64,000 nucleotides of DNA from assembly GCA_015183035.1 (NCBI GenBank), contig JACZZP010000013.1, positions 1,674,001-1,738,000 on the forward strand, given 5' to 3'. The position numbers and the translations under genes are program-made. The first letter of the stretch is position 1, and each line of letters opens with the position of its first letter. A model generated the notes under the pieces. It was not told where the DNA came from and made no database searches. It saw nothing but the letters and a program-made list of their open reading frames with translations. Below, piece after piece: positions 61,166-64,000 of the stretch. This DNA is from Meloidogyne chitwoodi. Lineage: Eukaryota > Nematoda > Chromadorea > Rhabditida > Meloidogynidae.

Positions 61166-62764
61166 ATGGTGATTTCTGATTGTTTACATCGCAGAGAGGA
61201 ATTGATAGAAATGATTGAAAGTGCTTTTGTTTATTTCACAATGAATCTTTGCAATAATGACAGTCAACCTTCTACAAGATATTCAATGAGAAGAACTTTA
61301 AAACGATCACATCAAAAGTTTTCTTTTTAAATATTTTTAAATGATTTTATTTGAGTTTATAGTTTGGAAGAAGTAAATATTGATCCATTTGAAGAAGGAG
61401 AGAACGGGGATTGGGATATTGAGGAAGAGGAGCAACAACAGTCAAGTGGTGGAGGAGATTCTTCAGATTCATCAAAAATTTTGGAAAATGAATTTTCAAG
61501 ATCTTATGAATTATTGGGAACTTCTTCAAAACGTTTATTAAACTTTAGACTTCGTGCTTTGGCTCAAATACACGAACTTCTTGTTGAGAATCGGCATGCA
61601 ACTAAAAGGTTTTTTATTTTGTTACATTATTTTATAGGATTAGAATTCTTAAATTCAATTCTCGAATGAATTTTTGAGAGCGAGAATTTAAAAAATGAAG
61701 TTGCTATAAATTTAATTTTATGTAAAAATATTTTAGAGATTTATTCTACGAATCAAAAAAGATTTATGAACAGCAGTCAAATTTTGATAGGGCTCTTACA
61801 GCTGTTTGCAATTTTTTAATGGCTAGTAGAAGTGAATTGAATGTTGTATGTTTCATAAATTTACTTAAATTTCAATTAAAATTTTTTTATTTTTTTAGTT
61901 AAGTTGTAGTAAAGGTTTTGCTATGGGTTCTCTTAAACTTTTAAATGCATTTGATGACAATGAAATTGATTTTCGTTGTGGTACGATTGCTTTGAACGAA
62001 TCACTTATCAATTTTGATCTTGCTGAGTCTGATGCTAATGCAATCTTAATATTGGAAAAGGATAGTGTTTTTCAGTTTCTTTTGGACGAAAAGTTTTTGG
62101 AATTATATCCAAATACTATTCTTTTAACGGTTTTTAATTTTTTTAAATATTTTCACATTATAATATTAGGGCCGCGGATATCCTGACATTTGTACTCGAC
62201 GATTTCTTGATTGGCTTTCTTCTCAATTGCCAAATATTCCAATGTTTATTTTGACTGATGCTGATCCCTATGGTGGTTATTTTTAATAAAAATATTTAAT
62301 AAAAAATTTTTATTTAACTATTAGGTGTAGAAATCTTCTTAACATATAAATATGGCTCTGATCGTTCTAGGGTTGAATCTGGTGATATTACTTTACCTAA
62401 TTTAAAATGGATTGGATTTTTACCTTCTGACGCCAATAATCTTCCTATACCTGAAAATCAGATGCTTCGCTTAACAACTTCTGATAAGCGAAGGATTGAT
62501 AAGTTAGCTGAAAGAGTATTATCTCTTTGTGAAAATGATGTTTTTGATGAGGTTTGTTTTTATTTTAATATATAATTTTTCTATTTAATTTTTGGATAAA
62601 TTAAGTATATGTTGTTACCTTTTTTCATAAAAAAATAAATAAAATAATTTAAGTTAGCTATTATGCTCTCAAACAATTACAAATTAGAAATTGAAGCATT
62701 GTACACACTTGGTGCTAAATTCCTCTCTACGGTATATCTCAAATATAAAATAGATAAGCAATGA
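61166..62764 (+). CDS. spo-11: meiotic topoisomerase-like protein SPO11
   Basis: Nuclear protein that makes meiotic double-strand breaks (TopoVI A subunit family). About eight exons from ATG 61166 to TGA 62762-62764. The 5Y-CAP region carries the catalytic tyrosine in RDLFYESKKIY (second aromatic), joined across a splice site. The Toprim domain has ILILEKDSVF (metal-binding Glu) and FILTDADPYG (DxD), with GRGYPDICTRRFLDWL between and IKWLG-like LKWIGFLPSDANN after. An acidic Gln/Ser-rich insert (exon 2) precedes the catalytic region. C-terminus LEIEALYTLGAKFLSTVYLK. About 395 residues, usual for SPO11. It follows PLPBP after the palindrome. Confidence 0.9.
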
Positions 62765-63113
62765 TTTTATGAGTTTTTAATTTTTTTTAATTTTAAATAT
62801 TTTTACTTTTTGTAATTTATTTTTCCTTTCTTTTAATCAACATGATTGTTATTATTTTGTGAGCTTTTATTGTATAATTATTTGATATTTTCCTCCTAAA
62901 TATTGTTATCTTTGTTATTTTTTTAATTTTAATAAATATTTATTTTATTTGATGATATTTTTAAATTAATTATTTTTTCTCATAAAAATATATTTATTTT
63001 ACTTTATTATTCTTTCTAGATAACATATTAATTTTTAAATAAATTTTCAATTGTTAATTTTGTCAAAGTATATTTTTAAATATTTTTTAAATTAATAAAT
63101 TAAATATTTTTAG
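62765..63113. other. intergenic SPO11 to exosome gene
   Basis: Very T-rich plus strand; ends with TATTTTTAG directly before the ATG of the next gene, a good acceptor for a spliced leader. Nothing else seen. Confidence 0.5.
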
Positions 63114-64000
63114 ATGACAACCTCAAAAACCTTTTCGACACAGCAATGTTTTTTATCAGATATAGTCACTGATAAAACAACTGCCGAAAGTTCTCTTACA
63201 ACTTTGAGTGGTGTAACATTAACTGAAAATGACAACTTGAATAAAAGGAAATTTCGTGAATTAGGTTAAAAAATAAAATAGTTTAATTACTTTATTTTTT
63301 AGAAATAAAATTAAAACCTTTAAAAGGTTGTGTTGGTTCTGCAAATGTTAAAATGGGAAATACGATTGTCTGCTGTGCTGTGTAAGTAAATATAAAATTT
63401 TAACTTTAATAAAATAAAATTATGTCTCAAAAGAAGATTATAATTTAAAAAAAATTTCAGAACAGGACCAAAAGAACAACAATCTGGTGAAACTGCTTTG
63501 GAAGGCCTTTTAAATGTATTACCTATATTTTTAATTTAAAATTTTTTATTAAAAAAAAAAGATATCTTTACATGGATTTATTGATCCTTCAATTCGTTAC
63601 AGTATTGAACATGCTCTTCAAGCTGTTGTTTGTCTTAAAAAATTAGCTAGAGTTTGTTTTAATTTTATTTTAATATTTATTTAATTTATTAAATATTATT
63701 AAAGACAGAAATTGATATTGAATTAAATGTTTTATCAAATGATGGAGGTGTTTTGACTGCTTGTTTATTAGCTTCAAGTTTAGCAATTGCTTCAGCTAAT
63801 ATTGAAATGTATTAATTAATATATTTAATTATTTTTAAAATTTTATTTTATTTTTAAAAAAGGTTTGATATAATTTTACCTTGTAATATTCTTATACCAA
63901 TACAATCATCATCTCCACCGCCAGGTTTTCCTCCAGCTTTTATTCTTGATCCAAATCAATCAACAATTTTAAAATATTCTTCAAAAGCAGCACTTTTAAC
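63114..64000 (+). CDS. RNA exosome RNase PH-like subunit (MTR3/EXOSC6-like), incomplete
   Basis: The 5' part of a gene that runs off the window. Start MTTSKTFSTQQCFLSD. RNase PH fold landmarks: LKGCVGSANVKMGNTIVCCAV then TGPKEQQSG, FIDPSIRYSIEHALQAVV, IELNVLSNDGGVLTACLLAS and IILPCNILIPIQ. Residues of the phosphate-binding site of active RNase PH are not conserved, as expected for a structural ring subunit. MTR3 is the closest by eye, but other ring members (RRP41, RRP46) cannot be excluded. At least five exons are present before the window ends. Confidence 0.75.

Noticed and set aside
1..64000. CRISPR arrays, bacterial operons or horizontally acquired cell-wall enzymes
   Set aside because: None seen; no regularly spaced repeats and all recognisable genes are intron-bearing animal genes.

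Overview
This is nuclear DNA of a nematode. It is very AT-rich, its genes are split into many small exons with mostly short (about 40-400 bp) AT-rich introns, several start codons sit just behind an acceptor-like T-run + AG (as expected for spliced-leader acceptors), and its genes resemble nematode orthologues (tailless/NHR-67, innexin, rpl-31, acl-type acyltransferase, SPO-11). The strong A+T bias and the density of small palindromic elements would suit a tylenchid such as a root-knot nematode; that placement is inference.

Layout. 1-4800: a tRNA-Arg, a lysocardiolipin-type acyltransferase (-), and a small Ser/Thr-rich membrane protein (+). 4781-10702: a biogenic-amine GPCR (-) and a NEK-like kinase (-) separated by 2 kb without genes. 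11261-18388: VDAC porin (+), a Bicaudal-C-like KH protein (+), and the spliceosomal protein PRPF3 (+), which carries an unannotated C/D-box snoRNA in an intron. 18569-24228: a tRNA-Thr and a tailless-type nuclear receptor (-) whose introns are packed with palindromic elements and a divergent pair of identical tRNA-Thr genes. 24229-27872 is a large gene-poor region. 27873-35484: UAP1 (-), PTRHD1-like (+), an activin-receptor/Ly6-like membrane protein (-) and an innexin (-). 35940-39260 is a junkyard: a broken copy of part of the innexin, a BEL/Pao retrotransposon relic split by a foldback element, and transposon-like repeats. 39270-39756 is rpl-31 (-).

40278-56190 is one long minus-strand block: HUWE1/EEL-1 N-terminal part, TIM21, heparan sulfate N-deacetylase/N-sulfotransferase, U1-C, POLE2 and SLMAP, with intergenic gaps of about 120-355 bp. 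56568-64000 is a plus-strand block: SRR1-like, mitochondrial uL2m, PLPBP/YggS, SPO11 and an exosome RNase PH-like subunit that runs off the window. Both blocks look like trans-spliced operons.

Most interesting items: the intronic C/D snoRNA whose guide matches the conserved 18S rRNA segment targeted by SNORD32/snR40; a HUWE1 homologue that stops after its UBA region with no room for a HECT domain; a nearly perfect 500-bp palindrome sitting in a duplication of the last PLPBP exon; the inverted tRNA-Thr pair inside a receptor intron; and a foldback element nested in the BEL/Pao relic. I saw no clearly new multi-gene system. Exon coordinates were read by eye from splice signals and homology and may be off by a few bases.
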